NCBI GenBank assembly: GCA_023409535.1
Contig: JAEYGZ010000037.1
Coordinates: forward strand, 1 to 64,000
From: Bacillota bacterium
GTDB taxonomy: Bacteria > Bacillota > Clostridia > Lachnospirales > Lachnospiraceae
Direction of reading: 5' to 3'
DNA length: 64,000 bases
Shown here in pieces: positions 50,633 through 59,951 of this stretch; position 1 is the stretch's first letter; every line of letters starts with the position of its first letter. The notes beneath the pieces are model-generated. The model worked only from the letters and a program-made list of their open reading frames with translations. It was not told the DNA's origin and ran no database searches. The translations under genes and the position numbers were made by a program.

Positions 50633-51208
50633 ATGCAGCTTTTAAAAGATAGAATAAGAAGAGACGGAAAGATACGGTCCGGGAATGTGCTGAAGGTGGA
50701 CAGCTTTTTAAATCATCAGATGGATATTGAGTTATTTGAAGAGATCGGCAAGGAATTTCAGAAAAGATTTGCGGATCAGACGATTACAAAGATACTTACA
50801 ATTGAGGCTTCAGGCATTGGGATTGCCTGTATCGCAGCCCGTTACTTCCGCGTCCCGGTGGTATTTGCCAAGAAGAATCAGACGAAGAATATCGCTGGGG
50901 ATGTATATACCGGTAAGGTTGAATCCTTTACCCATGGCAGAATTTACGACATCATAGTAGCCAAAGAATTTCTGCATGCAAAGGACCGTGTCCTGATCAT
51001 TGATGATTTCCTGGCCAATGGAGCTGCTCTGTTGGGATTATCAAAGCTTGTAAAGGATGCCAATGCAACCTTAATCGGAGCAGGAATCGTAATTGAGAAA
51101 GGCTTCCAGGAGGGTGGCAGGCTGATCCGGGAAAGCGGAGTCAGAGTCGAGTCACTGGCCATTATTGAATCCATGAGCGAAGCAGAAGGAATTGTATTCA
51201 GAGATTAG
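50633..51208 (+). CDS. xpt: Xanthine phosphoribosyltransferase
   Basis: A 191-residue purine salvage enzyme converting xanthine and PRPP to XMP. The PRPP-binding loop is VLIIDDFLANG (about 120-130), the expected Xpt form. N-terminal MQLLKDRIRRDG and FAKKNQTKN are conserved. The start is ATG 50633 with GGAGTGGAG upstream. It is followed by a BMP-type nucleoside importer, so both probably salvage purines. Confidence 0.93.
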   Translation: MQLLKDRIRRDGKIRSGNVLKVDSFLNHQMDIELFEEIGKEFQKRFADQTITKILTIEASGIGIACIAARYFRVPVVFAKKNQTKNIAGDVYTGKVESFTHGRIYDIIVAKEFLHAKDRVLIIDDFLANGAALLGLSKLVKDANATLIGAGIVIEKGFQEGGRLIRESGVRVESLAIIESMSEAEGIVFRD

Positions 51209-51230
51209 TTCATCGGACAAGTTAAGACTG

Positions 51231-51258
51231 ATTTACTAAGGGCTCAGGCCTTGTAAAT
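51231..51258 (+). promoter_or_regulatory. Hairpin between xpt and the BMP gene
   Basis: ATTTAC-T-AAGG pairs with CCTTGTAAAT (bulged T), 7-base loop. No T tract follows, so it is not a clear terminator; it may tune expression between the two units. Confidence 0.45.
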
Positions 51259-51324
51259 ATGTAACCCGGGAATAACCCCGCAGCCCGGCTGTATGCCTGG
51301 CAAATTTAAGGAGGAGAAAACAAC

Positions 51325-52539
51325 ATGCTTAAGAAGTTATTATCACTCACCGTTGTTGCTGCAATGGTTATATCCTTTGCTGCATGCGGCTCTGCTGACA
51401 AAGGCAATGATACGCCTACATCCGGTACTGCTACCGGTACACCCGCTCCCACAGAAGCTGGAACAGAACCGGCAGCAACGGAAACACCCGCTGCAACCAC
51501 CGGTCTTTTTGCACCTGTTGCAAAGGAAGAGGTTAAGGTTGGAGTAATCCATATCGGTGATCCTGCCGACGGCGCCGGTTATACCTTCGCACATGATCAG
51601 GGAATTGTAGCTATGCAGCAGGCACTTGGTCTTAGTGATACACAGATTATCCGTAAGAACAATGTCAATGATGCAGACGCAGTAGCAATCAGAACCGCTA
51701 TCGAGGAATGTATCGAAGATGGTGCTACTATCATATTCGGTACCAGCTGGGGCTATATGGACACTATGGAAGAATTGGCTTCCGAGTATCCTGATGTGAT
51801 CTTCTCCCATTGCTCCGGTTATAAGAGCAACGGAACCAACTTCAATAATTACTTCGGACGTATTTATCAGGCACGTTACCTGTCCGGTATTGCGGCAGGT
51901 TTAAAGACACAATCCGATAAGATCGGCTTTGTAGCAGCGATGGGCAGTGATAATTCCGAGGTTACAGGAGGAATTAATGCATTTGCTTTGGGTGTTGAGT
52001 CTGTTAATCCCGATGCAAAGGTTTATGTAAAGGTTACAAATACATGGTTTGATCCTACGTTAGAGCAGCAGGCAGCAGAGGCGCTTCTGGATGCAGGCTG
52101 TGACATAATTGCACAGCATGCTGATACCACCGCTCCTCAGTTAGCAGCAGAGTCAAGAGGCGTATGGGGCGTTGGTTATAATTCCGATATGACAAAGGAT
52201 GCTCCGAAAGCACACTTAACCGCGCCAGTCTGGAACTGGGGTGCTTATTACACCAGTGCAGTACAGTCCGTTATCGACGGAACCTGGGATGGTTCTAACT
52301 ACTTCGGCGGTATGGCAGAGGGTCTGGTTGATATCTCTCCTCTGAGTGCAAATGTTGCTGATGGTACTGCAGAGGCAATTGAAGCTGCAAGACAGAAAAT
52401 CCTTGGCGGCTTTAAGGTATTCGAAGGTGATCTGTTTGACAATGCAGGCAATCAGATCAATAAAGCCGGCGAGTTCCTCTCGGATGCAGACATTACCGGT
52501 AAGATGAACTGGTACTACAGGAACGTTGTAGTTGAATAA
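51325..52539 (+). CDS. BMP-family nucleoside-binding lipoprotein
   Basis: A 404-residue BMP/PnrA-type binding lipoprotein. Signal peptide ends at FAAC (Cys21), then a Thr/Pro-rich linker. The mature part starts VKVGVIHIGDPADGAGYTFAHDQG, the BMP signature, and has FGTSWGYMDTMEELASEYPD and GFVAAMG. Binds purine (or other) nucleosides and works with the ABC proteins encoded next. The ATG follows AAGGAGGAGAAAACAAC. A weak hairpin follows the gene. Confidence 0.93.
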   Translation: MLKKLLSLTVVAAMVISFAACGSADKGNDTPTSGTATGTPAPTEAGTEPAATETPAATTGLFAPVAKEEVKVGVIHIGDPADGAGYTFAHDQGIVAMQQALGLSDTQIIRKNNVNDADAVAIRTAIEECIEDGATIIFGTSWGYMDTMEELASEYPDVIFSHCSGYKSNGTNFNNYFGRIYQARYLSGIAAGLKTQSDKIGFVAAMGSDNSEVTGGINAFALGVESVNPDAKVYVKVTNTWFDPTLEQQAAEALLDAGCDIIAQHADTTAPQLAAESRGVWGVGYNSDMTKDAPKAHLTAPVWNWGAYYTSAVQSVIDGTWDGSNYFGGMAEGLVDISPLSANVADGTAEAIEAARQKILGGFKVFEGDLFDNAGNQINKAGEFLSDADITGKMNWYYRNVVVE

Positions 52540-52549
52540 ATAATTTGAG

Positions 52550-52580
52550 CGGATTAAGCTCAATCACTGTGATTAATCCG
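52550..52580 (+). promoter_or_regulatory. Hairpin between the BMP gene and its ATPase gene
   Basis: CGGATTAA (52550-52557) and TTAATCCG (52573-52580) form an 8-bp stem, followed by TTTATC. It is suited to partial termination or mRNA 3'-end protection after the binding-protein gene. Confidence 0.6.
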
Positions 52581-52604
52581 TTTATCACGCAGGTTGGAGG
52601 CATT

Positions 52605-54152
52605 GTGGAGAATATTAGTCATGAAACAATGGCGATCGAACTAAAACAAATTACCAAAACCTTTGGTTCGGTTGTGGCAAATAATAAAATAAACCTGTCC
52701 GTTAAGCAGGGCGAGATTCTCGCCCTGCTTGGCGAAAACGGATCAGGAAAAACTACACTGATGAACATGCTATCGGGAATCTACAAACCGGACAGCGGTT
52801 CTATTTTCATTAATGGAACTCCTGTTACCATCCATTCACCGGAGGACTCAATCCGGCTGGGTGTAGGCATGATACATCAGCATTTTAAATTAGTGGAAGC
52901 CCTTTCCGCCACCGACAACATATTACTTGGTTCACGGGAGAAGGGTGTCTTTTTACATAGGAGAAGGTCGGAGAAAATCAGGGAGATCTCGGGGCGCTTT
53001 GGTTTGGAAGTGGATCCGGAGAAGAAAATTTACCAAATGTCCGTAAGCGAGAAGCAGACTGTTGAGATTATCAAGGTGCTTTACCGTAATGCGGATATTT
53101 TGATTTTAGACGAACCGACAGCTGTACTGACACCTCAGGAGACTACAAGACTGTTTGAAATATTGCGGCGGATGAAACAGGAGGGTTGTGCGGTTATCAT
53201 TATAACCCACAAGCTGAATGAGGTTCTTGAAATTAGCGACCGCGTTACAATTCTGCGTAAAGGGGAAAGTGTTGCGACAGTTACAACGGCACAGACCAGC
53301 GCCAAGGAGTTGACAGAGCTGATGGTCGGCCGTCCTGTGGAGCTTGCGATTGAACATCCTAAGACTGACTTTAATGAGAATTTACTTGAGGTGCACCATC
53401 TGACGGTCGCAGGTGAGGAAGGCTTTGAGACCATAAAGGATATTTCCTTTGATTTAAACAGAGGAGAGATTCTGGGGGTAGCAGGTGTTGCCGGAAGCGG
53501 CCAGAAGGAACTCTGTGAAGTAATCGCGGGACTTCTTCCGGTGAAGAAGGGCGCCATTTTGTATCATAATGAGGATTTGGCGGGTAAATCACCCAATGAG
53601 ATCATTAAGATGGGTATCAGCATGAGCTTTATCCCGGAGGACCGTCTGGGCATGGGACTTGCCGCCTCCATGGGTATGGTGGATAACATGCTGCTGAAGA
53701 AATATAACGAGGGAAAGAGTCCCTTTGTCAGTAAGAAAAAAGCGCGTGAGCTGGCGAAAAGGCTTGTAAAGCAGCTGGATATTGTCACTCCGAACGTGGA
53801 TACTCCGGTTCGCAGACTCTCAGGCGGTAATGTACAGAAGGTTCTCCTTGGCAGGGAAATTGAGTCAGGCCCCAATGTACTGATTACCGCATATGCAGTT
53901 CGCGGTCTGGATATCAACTCCTCCTATACCATCTATGATTCTTTGAATGAGCAGAAGAAAAAGGGTGTCGGTGTATTATTTATCGGTGAGGATCTGGATG
54001 TAATGCTGGAGCTTTGCGACCGTATCATGGTATTGTGTCACGGCAAAGTGACCGGAATTGTTAATACAAAGGATATAACCAAGGAAGAGCTTGGTCTTCT
54101 GATGACGGATGCAACCACGAAAGGAGGAGAAGCACATGAACGTTCAGAATAG
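52605..54152 (+). CDS. nupO: Nucleoside ABC ATPase (two ATPase domains)
   Basis: About 515 residues with two ABC domains. Domain 1: Walker A GENGSGKTT, signature region MSVSEKQ, Walker B ILILDEPTAVLT. Domain 2: degenerate Walker A GVAGSGQKEL, signature LSGGNVQK, and a modified Walker B LITAYAVRGLDI, as seen in NupO-type nucleoside importers. The likely start is GTG 52605 with GGAGG 4 nt upstream; ATG 52629 (MAIELKQ) has no ribosome binding site. It overlaps the next permease by 17 bp. Confidence 0.9.
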   Translation: MENISHETMAIELKQITKTFGSVVANNKINLSVKQGEILALLGENGSGKTTLMNMLSGIYKPDSGSIFINGTPVTIHSPEDSIRLGVGMIHQHFKLVEALSATDNILLGSREKGVFLHRRRSEKIREISGRFGLEVDPEKKIYQMSVSEKQTVEIIKVLYRNADILILDEPTAVLTPQETTRLFEILRRMKQEGCAVIIITHKLNEVLEISDRVTILRKGESVATVTTAQTSAKELTELMVGRPVELAIEHPKTDFNENLLEVHHLTVAGEEGFETIKDISFDLNRGEILGVAGVAGSGQKELCEVIAGLLPVKKGAILYHNEDLAGKSPNEIIKMGISMSFIPEDRLGMGLAASMGMVDNMLLKKYNEGKSPFVSKKKARELAKRLVKQLDIVTPNVDTPVRRLSGGNVQKVLLGREIESGPNVLITAYAVRGLDINSSYTIYDSLNEQKKKGVGVLFIGEDLDVMLELCDRIMVLCHGKVTGIVNTKDITKEELGLLMTDATTKGGEAHERSE

Positions 54153-55281
54153 TCAGACAAAGCCTCTTCGTCAAAAGGGTACAGAGTCATCAAAAAGAGT
54201 GGACCCCCTCGTTCGAGTGGTGAAAAAGACGGAGATATCCTTTACAAAGACCGTACTGCTGTCCCTGCTTGCCATGGTATTGGCTCTGGTTGCCGGAGGC
54301 ATCTTCCTTCTTGCCATTGGCCATAATCCTCTGAAGGTTTATGGTATCATTGTTCAAGGAGCCTGGAGAAGTCCGATTGCAATTAAGGGAACCATCAAGA
54401 TTGCGATTCCGTTATTGATTGCCTCTCTTGGAATAACGCCCGCCTTTCAAATGAAATTTTGGAATATCGGAGCAGAGGGCCAGATTATCATGGGTGGAAT
54501 CTTTGCAACCTATTTTGCATTGTTCTTTAATCACTTGCCTCATGGCTTATTAATCTTTCTCATGTTTATCGCAGGTATGGTCGGCGGAGGTTTGTGGGGA
54601 CTCATTCCTGCCTACTTTAAGACAAAATTCGGCACCAATGAAACCTTATTCACCCTGATGTTAAATTATATTGCATTATATATGATCAAATATTTTACCG
54701 AGGGACCCTGGAAGGATCCGGCATCCTCGGGCTTTCCCAAGATCGCAAGCTTTGCCAGGAATGCCCGGCTGGATCAGATCTTTGGCGTTCATGCAGGCTG
54801 GCTCATCGGATTGGTACTGGTGGTAATCGTCTTTATCTACTTAAAATATACAAAGCATGGTTATGAAATCAATGTGGTTGGTGAGAGTACCAATACCGCC
54901 CGCTATGCAGGTATGAATGTAAAGAAGATCGTGATGCGTACCATGTTCCTGAGCGGTGCCATCTGCGGTATCGCCGGAATGACCCAGGTCAGCGGCGCGG
55001 CCTTCACCCTGGGGGACGGTGTTGCCGGAGGCGTTGGCTTTACGGCAATTATCGTGGCCTGGCTCTCAAAGTTAAATCCGGTGATTATATTGATCGTAAC
55101 CGTACTGTTCAGTATGCTGGAGAAAGGCTGCAGTGTTATGCAGAGCAGCTTTGGTTTGTCAAACGCGGTATCCAGTATACTGCAGGGTATTATCCTGTTC
55201 TTTATTCTTGCGTTTGACTTCTTTACCCGTTACCGTTTTGTATTTAGAAAGAATACCAATGAAAAAGGAGGAGAACGATGA
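54136..55281 (+). CDS. nupP: Nucleoside ABC permease (NupP-like)
   Basis: A 381-residue BMP-transporter permease with about 9-10 helices. After a charged N terminus, KTVLLSLLAMVLALVAGGIF starts helix 1. GAEGQIIMGGIFATYFALF and VVGESTNTARYAGMNVKK are conserved in this branched-chain/nucleoside permease family. Start ATG 54136 with AAAGGAGGAGAAGCAC. It overlaps the ATPase by 17 bp and the next permease by 4 bp (ATGA). Confidence 0.9.
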   Translation: MNVQNSQTKPLRQKGTESSKRVDPLVRVVKKTEISFTKTVLLSLLAMVLALVAGGIFLLAIGHNPLKVYGIIVQGAWRSPIAIKGTIKIAIPLLIASLGITPAFQMKFWNIGAEGQIIMGGIFATYFALFFNHLPHGLLIFLMFIAGMVGGGLWGLIPAYFKTKFGTNETLFTLMLNYIALYMIKYFTEGPWKDPASSGFPKIASFARNARLDQIFGVHAGWLIGLVLVVIVFIYLKYTKHGYEINVVGESTNTARYAGMNVKKIVMRTMFLSGAICGIAGMTQVSGAAFTLGDGVAGGVGFTAIIVAWLSKLNPVIILIVTVLFSMLEKGCSVMQSSFGLSNAVSSILQGIILFFILAFDFFTRYRFVFRKNTNEKGGER

Positions 55282-56228
55282 TTATAAATTTCTTATTTGC
55301 AGCAATTAAAGCCGGTACTCCTTTGCTCTTTGGTACCACCGGTGAGATTATGAGTGAGAAATCAGGCAATCTGAACCTTGGTGTGGAGGGCATGATGTTC
55401 ATGGGTGCCTTTATGGGCTTTTACGCAGGTTATCACACGGGAAGTCTGGCGCTGGCACTCTTGGCTGCCTTTGGGATCGGTGTATTTGCAGCGCTGATTT
55501 ATGCGGTTCTGACCGTGAGCTTTATGGCCAATCAGAATGTAACCGGTCTTACCCTGACGATCTTTGGAACAGGCTTCGCAAAATTCTTCGGAGAGATGAT
55601 GATCGGTAAGAGCGGCGGTTCTCCCAAGCTGTCGGAAAGCTTTATGGCATCCATCTCCGAGAAGCCTGTTCCGGTTCTTGGAGATATCCCGGTGATCGGC
55701 AAGCTGCTGTTCTCCCATAATCCGTTGGTTTACCTGTCGGTTATCCTTGCTGTTCTTTGTACCGTGTATATGCTGAAGACCCGTCATGGTCTGAATATGC
55801 GCTCGGTGGGTGAGAATCCGGCAGCAGCGGATGCAGCAGGCGTGAATGTAACCTTGGTAAAATATGTACACCTGTTGCTTGGGGGAGGTATTTGCGGTCT
55901 TGGCGGCGCTTACCTATCTTTGATTAACGGCGGCGGCATCTGGAATAACAGCAGTGTTGTAAACGGACAGGGCTGGATCTCCGTAGCCCTTGTAATCTTC
56001 GCAAGCTGGAATCCCGCAAAAGCAATCTTTGGTTCCTTAGTATTCGGTGCCTTCAGCGTATTGCAATTCTATGTGCCGAAGAATATCATCGTAATCCCGA
56101 ATGCTTTTTATGTGATGCTGCCCTTCCTCATCACTACTCTGGTACTGATCGTAACCTCCATGAGAAAATCCAGGGAAGGTTCCCAGCCGGCAGGATGCGG
56201 CATCAATTACTTCAGAGAAGAGCGGTAG
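55278..56228 (+). CDS. nupQ: Nucleoside ABC permease (NupQ-like)
   Basis: A 316-residue second permease of the pair, with about 8-10 helices. TGEIMSEKSGNLNLGVEGMM is the family signature, and VGENPAAADAAGVNV matches the partner's coupling region. ATGA overlap with the previous gene. A strong terminator (56293-56332) ends the operon. Together with xpt it suggests a purine-nucleoside salvage module. Confidence 0.9.
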   Translation: MIINFLFAAIKAGTPLLFGTTGEIMSEKSGNLNLGVEGMMFMGAFMGFYAGYHTGSLALALLAAFGIGVFAALIYAVLTVSFMANQNVTGLTLTIFGTGFAKFFGEMMIGKSGGSPKLSESFMASISEKPVPVLGDIPVIGKLLFSHNPLVYLSVILAVLCTVYMLKTRHGLNMRSVGENPAAADAAGVNVTLVKYVHLLLGGGICGLGGAYLSLINGGGIWNNSSVVNGQGWISVALVIFASWNPAKAIFGSLVFGAFSVLQFYVPKNIIVIPNAFYVMLPFLITTLVLIVTSMRKSREGSQPAGCGINYFREER

Positions 56229-56292
56229 AAAGCAGGTACCGAACAAGTAACAGAACAAATGAATGAACAGGTGAATCCGGCTGCAGAATATA

Positions 56293-56332
56293 AAACAGGC
56301 TGATTTGATGTTAAAGTCAAATCAGCCTGTTT
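56293..56332 (+). terminator. Terminator of the nucleoside-importer operon
   Basis: Perfect 16-bp stem AAACAGGCTGATTTGA (56293-56308) / TCAAATCAGCCTGTTT (56317-56332), 8-base loop. It lies ahead of a convergent gene. Confidence 0.85.
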
Positions 56333-56366
56333 CTGTTATATATCTGCTTCCATTATTTCGCTGATA

Positions 56367-57851
56367 TTACTGTGCACCCTGAAATACCGTGCCCATATCC
56401 CGGCAAAGGTACTGAACCGCTTTCCTGCCGGTCTCGGCTGCAGGAGGCAGTCCGCCGGGAGGTGAGATACGCTGGCCAGCGAAGTATACATTCTTAATGT
56501 GCTCCGGAGTAACAGGGTAGCTCTGATAGGAAGCGCCTTTTCCTGTGAGAGTCATCCAGGAGCCTTTATAAGAGCCGAGGTATCGCTCATAAGTTAAGGG
56601 AGTTGCAACGTCCCAGACTGCTATCTTACCTTCGGTTTGAGGAAACTTCCGTGCCAATATCCGGATAAAGTCTTCCGCTAATTTCTGCTTCTCGGCCTCA
56701 TAGGTGCCGTTTTCTTTACAGGATTTCCAATAATCATAATTATCGCCATCAAGGATGCAGGTCAGTGCCGTGCATCCCTTCGGTGCATATCCCGGGTAAG
56801 CGGAATAATTATTAATACCGAGGAGCGAGTTGGATATTCCGCCGCAGATCAAAGGTTCCTCCGGCACAAAGGAAAGGTTCTCCGGCAGATCGGACAGATC
56901 TGCCTCCACTCCGACGCTGATAAAGGTATCCAGAACGGGGATGGTATTTTTACGCATTTTGTCGGCCCATTCTTCCTGAATCGGGGGATCAAACAGAGAA
57001 TCTACAGCTGCAAGTGCATCCTGTGTCACAATCACGGCATCTGCCGGAACGAACTGACCGTTAATCATCACACCTTTTGCAGCGCCGTTCTGAACAACCA
57101 CCTGGCTGACCGGTGTGCCATAGTTGAATTTCCCGCCGAGTGCTTCGGCCTTCTTTGCAATGCGGCTGGCCATTGCGAGAGATCCGCCTTCCGGGTAGCC
57201 GCCGTCGCCTGAAGTCAGGATAGCCATGGTAAAGACCAAAGCGACGGCACTGTAATCCGGTCCGGTTATGTTCTGCAGCAGCATTCTAAGTATTGGGCTT
57301 TGGAAACGTTCGGAATATTCCTTAGCGGTTTGTTTCCCATAGAAGCCTAATCTTGGGATGGCAGGCAGCATAGCCAGAACGGAGGTAAACGGCATAGAAG
57401 CTTTATGCTTTACTTTAACCCCTTTAATATCGGTCAGTGGCATGGACATCCTGGAGAATCTTCTGATATCCTTATATAAGGTACGGATTTCCTTCTTATC
57501 CTCCGGAGCTGTCGCAAGCAGATGCTGATACAGCTTATCGATATCCCGGTACAGACATACGGTTTGGCCGCGGTATTCAAAGGTGGAAAATGGATCACGG
57601 TTGTAGATGGGGATGCTGTCGTTCAGCGCGCCCACTTCGCACCATAGCTTATACAGCGGTGCCTTACGGGAAGAGCCTGTCAGCCAGTGCATACCACCCT
57701 CGAATAAATAGCCCTTTCTTCTCCAGCTTGTGGATGCACCGCCCGGAATCTTGTGACTCTCATAGACCGTAACATCAAAGCCGCTTTGCAGTGCATAGGA
57801 TGCTGCAGTTAACCCTGCTATTCCTGCACCGATAATAATGACCTTCTTCAT
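56367..57851 (-). CDS. FAD-dependent oxidoreductase (CrtI/phytoene-desaturase-like)
   Basis: A 494-residue flavoprotein. KVIIIGAGIAGLTAASYALQSG is the N-terminal FAD motif, followed by ESHKIPGGASTSW. The C-terminal motif YFAGQRISPPGGLPPAAETG is typical for the CrtI/COG1233 family. There are no carotenoid genes nearby, so the substrate is unknown. The start is ATG 57851 behind GGAGGAAG; an ATG 12 bp earlier is inside the ribosome binding region. It follows a TetR gene by 41 bp on the same strand and is likely co-regulated by it. Confidence 0.85.
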   Translation of the reverse strand: MKKVIIIGAGIAGLTAASYALQSGFDVTVYESHKIPGGASTSWRRKGYLFEGGMHWLTGSSRKAPLYKLWCEVGALNDSIPIYNRDPFSTFEYRGQTVCLYRDIDKLYQHLLATAPEDKKEIRTLYKDIRRFSRMSMPLTDIKGVKVKHKASMPFTSVLAMLPAIPRLGFYGKQTAKEYSERFQSPILRMLLQNITGPDYSAVALVFTMAILTSGDGGYPEGGSLAMASRIAKKAEALGGKFNYGTPVSQVVVQNGAAKGVMINGQFVPADAVIVTQDALAAVDSLFDPPIQEEWADKMRKNTIPVLDTFISVGVEADLSDLPENLSFVPEEPLICGGISNSLLGINNYSAYPGYAPKGCTALTCILDGDNYDYWKSCKENGTYEAEKQKLAEDFIRILARKFPQTEGKIAVWDVATPLTYERYLGSYKGSWMTLTGKGASYQSYPVTPEHIKNVYFAGQRISPPGGLPPAAETGRKAVQYLCRDMGTVFQGAQ

Positions 57852-57892
57852 TTCTTCCTCCATTCTTGCGTTGTTTATCTACGCTGCGCATG

Positions 57893-58465
57893 CTATCTGC
57901 GCAAAATATCCACAATCCATTCGCTATCCGGGCAAGGAATCTCCGGTTGCTGCGCAATCTCTACAGCAATTCCCTGTATGGAGCTCCAGAAGGCGATGGC
58001 AAGCGCATAAGGGTCTCCTTCACGGATGGTACCGTTTTCCTGCCCTTTTTTAATCAGATCAACGGTAGGAGAATAAATATCGAATTCCCTCAGCTTCTCC
58101 TTTATTCGGTCAGACAAGGCCTCATTATAGAATGCCTGGCTCATGAAGACAAACATCTTTGCAGTAAAGGTTTCTTCCTTCAGATGTTGAAAAATTTGTC
58201 GGGCAACAGTTCGGAAGAACTCCAGGGGATCCTGCCGGTCAAGCTCCATTACACTCATCGGACCGGTTATACCAAGTGTAATCAGTTCTTCGTATAACAT
58301 TTCCTTTGATCCAAAATAATGGAATAAAAGACCGACGCTCATTCCTACCTGTTCCGCAATATCCTTGATCTTTGTAGCTGAGTACCCCTTACGGATAAAC
58401 AGATCAAGTCCGGCAGCGAGAATTTCCTCTCTTCGTATTTCTTTTTGCTGTTCTCTGGTAGACAC
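57893..58465 (-). CDS. TetR-family transcriptional regulator
   Basis: A 190-residue TetR-type repressor: HTH REEILAAGLDLFIRKGYSAT then KIKDIAEQVGMSVGLLFHYF, and a ligand-binding C-terminal domain. The start is GTG at 58465 with AGAGGT upstream. The palindrome ATTGAAT-TTAT-ATTCAAT (58483-58500) lies just beyond the -10 element of its own promoter, a good autoregulatory operator. It is divergent from an MFS exporter, whose expression may also be controlled from the same 170-bp gap. Confidence 0.93.
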   Translation of the reverse strand: MSTREQQKEIRREEILAAGLDLFIRKGYSATKIKDIAEQVGMSVGLLFHYFGSKEMLYEELITLGITGPMSVMELDRQDPLEFFRTVARQIFQHLKEETFTAKMFVFMSQAFYNEALSDRIKEKLREFDIYSPTVDLIKKGQENGTIREGDPYALAIAFWSSIQGIAVEIAQQPEIPCPDSEWIVDILRR

Positions 58466-58482
58466 TGATTGAACCTCTATTC

Positions 58483-58529
58483 ATTGAATTTATATTCAAT
58501 ATTATATCCGGGAATGATTATACTGTCAA
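58483..58529 (-). promoter_or_regulatory. TetR-gene promoter with operator
   Basis: On the minus strand: TTGACA (58524-58529), 17 bp, TATAAT (58501-58506), then the perfect inverted repeat ATTGAAT-N4-ATTCAAT (58483-58500) directly after the -10 box. Binding there would block initiation. Confidence 0.82.
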
Positions 58530-58554
58530 TAGAGGGGAAAAATTAATTACGAAA

Positions 58555-58583
58555 TTGCTCTTATGTCATTATTCCTGTATAAT
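58555..58583 (+). promoter_or_regulatory. Promoter of the MFS exporter gene
   Basis: TTGCTC (58555-58560), 17 bp, TATAAT (58578-58583). The ATG at 58636 follows AGGAGGTTAACAC. Confidence 0.6.
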
Positions 58584-58635
58584 GGAAAAGCGGCTGTAAT
58601 AAAATGAACATTTCATGTCCATAGGAGGTTAACAC

Positions 58636-59856
58636 ATGCAGCAAATTCAAAATGACTGGAAAAAGAAAATCATCTTATTTATGACGGGACAGACCGTATC
58701 TCTATTCGGCTCGTCCTTGGTTCAATATGCTATCATGTGGTATATCACCATGAATACACAATCAGGTATCATGATGACAATATCCATTATCTGCAGTTCA
58801 CTGCCCACATTTTTTATCTCACCCTTTGCGGGGGTATGGGCGGACCGGTTTAATCGCAAGCTTCTGATTATTGCTTCCGATTCCTTTATCGCGGTATCAA
58901 CCTTGATTTTAGCGGTATTGTTTTTATTGGGTTATGATTCCTTATGGCTCTTATTTGTGGTATCGGCAATCAGGTCCATAGGAACCGGAGTCCAGATGCC
59001 TGCGGTCAGCGCTGTCCTGCCTCAGATCGTTCCCGAGGATAAGCTGACGAAGGTCAACGCCACCAATGGTACCATTCAATCTTTTATTATGCTTGTGTCA
59101 CCCATGGCCAGCGGAGCCTTGCTGGGACTGGCACCGATACAGGCGATATTCTTTATTGATGTAGTTACTGCGGCAGTCGGTGTGCTGATTATGCTTTTTT
59201 TGGTTCATGTACCGCTTCATGCCAAGGCATTGGAGCAGCATGTGACAGGATATTTCAGCGATTTGAAGCTTGGCCTCAGTTATATCAACCATCACAGCTT
59301 TATTAAGGCTTTCTTCCTGTTCTCGGCCTTTTATTTCTTCTTTGCTTCACCGGTAGCCTTCCTGACGCCGCTTCAGGTGACCCGTACCTTCGGTAATGAT
59401 GTATGGAGGCTGACAGCCATTGAGATTGTCTTCTCAGTGGGGATGATGCTTGGCGGAATTATTCTGGCTTCCTGGCAGGGCTTTAAGAACAGGGTTCATA
59501 CCATGATATTGTCCAGTACCTTGATTGGATTGTTTACCTTTGCTCTTGGCTTGACCCCTGTTTTTTGGATCTATCTGGTGTTTATGGGAATCGTGGGATT
59601 GGCTATGCCCTTCTTTAATACACCGTTTACGGTTCTGATGCAGGAGAAGGTTGAGACAGATTACATGGGAAGGGTATTCGGAGTTCTCGCCATGATCTCC
59701 AGTCTGGTCATGCCGGTTGGTATGCTGGTATTCGGGCCGCTGGCAGATGTGGTCCGAATAGAGTATATGCTGGTAGTTACAGGTATTCTTATGCTGATAG
59801 AAGGGTTACTTATGTTTCGCAGTAAGGCGATTATGGACGGCGGGAATTCAAAATAA
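58636..59856 (+). CDS. MFS exporter (macrolide-efflux type)
   Basis: A 406-residue 12-helix MFS protein. The N-terminal KKKIILFMTGQTVSLFGSSL, and FAGVWADRFNRKLLI for the conserved A-motif, are characteristic of MefA-type efflux pumps. LPQIVPEDKLTKVNATNG is the conserved loop. It probably exports a hydrophobic compound. It is divergent from the TetR gene, so induction by a TetR ligand is plausible. Substrate unknown. Confidence 0.88.
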   Translation: MQQIQNDWKKKIILFMTGQTVSLFGSSLVQYAIMWYITMNTQSGIMMTISIICSSLPTFFISPFAGVWADRFNRKLLIIASDSFIAVSTLILAVLFLLGYDSLWLLFVVSAIRSIGTGVQMPAVSAVLPQIVPEDKLTKVNATNGTIQSFIMLVSPMASGALLGLAPIQAIFFIDVVTAAVGVLIMLFLVHVPLHAKALEQHVTGYFSDLKLGLSYINHHSFIKAFFLFSAFYFFFASPVAFLTPLQVTRTFGNDVWRLTAIEIVFSVGMMLGGIILASWQGFKNRVHTMILSSTLIGLFTFALGLTPVFWIYLVFMGIVGLAMPFFNTPFTVLMQEKVETDYMGRVFGVLAMISSLVMPVGMLVFGPLADVVRIEYMLVVTGILMLIEGLLMFRSKAIMDGGNSK

Positions 59857-59951
59857 AATTTTATTTAAAAAATGTGACTAAATCACAGATTTCTCTTTTT
59901 TGTTATGATATGGTATTCCTGTAAATAAAATTTAATACAGGAGGTTTCCGT

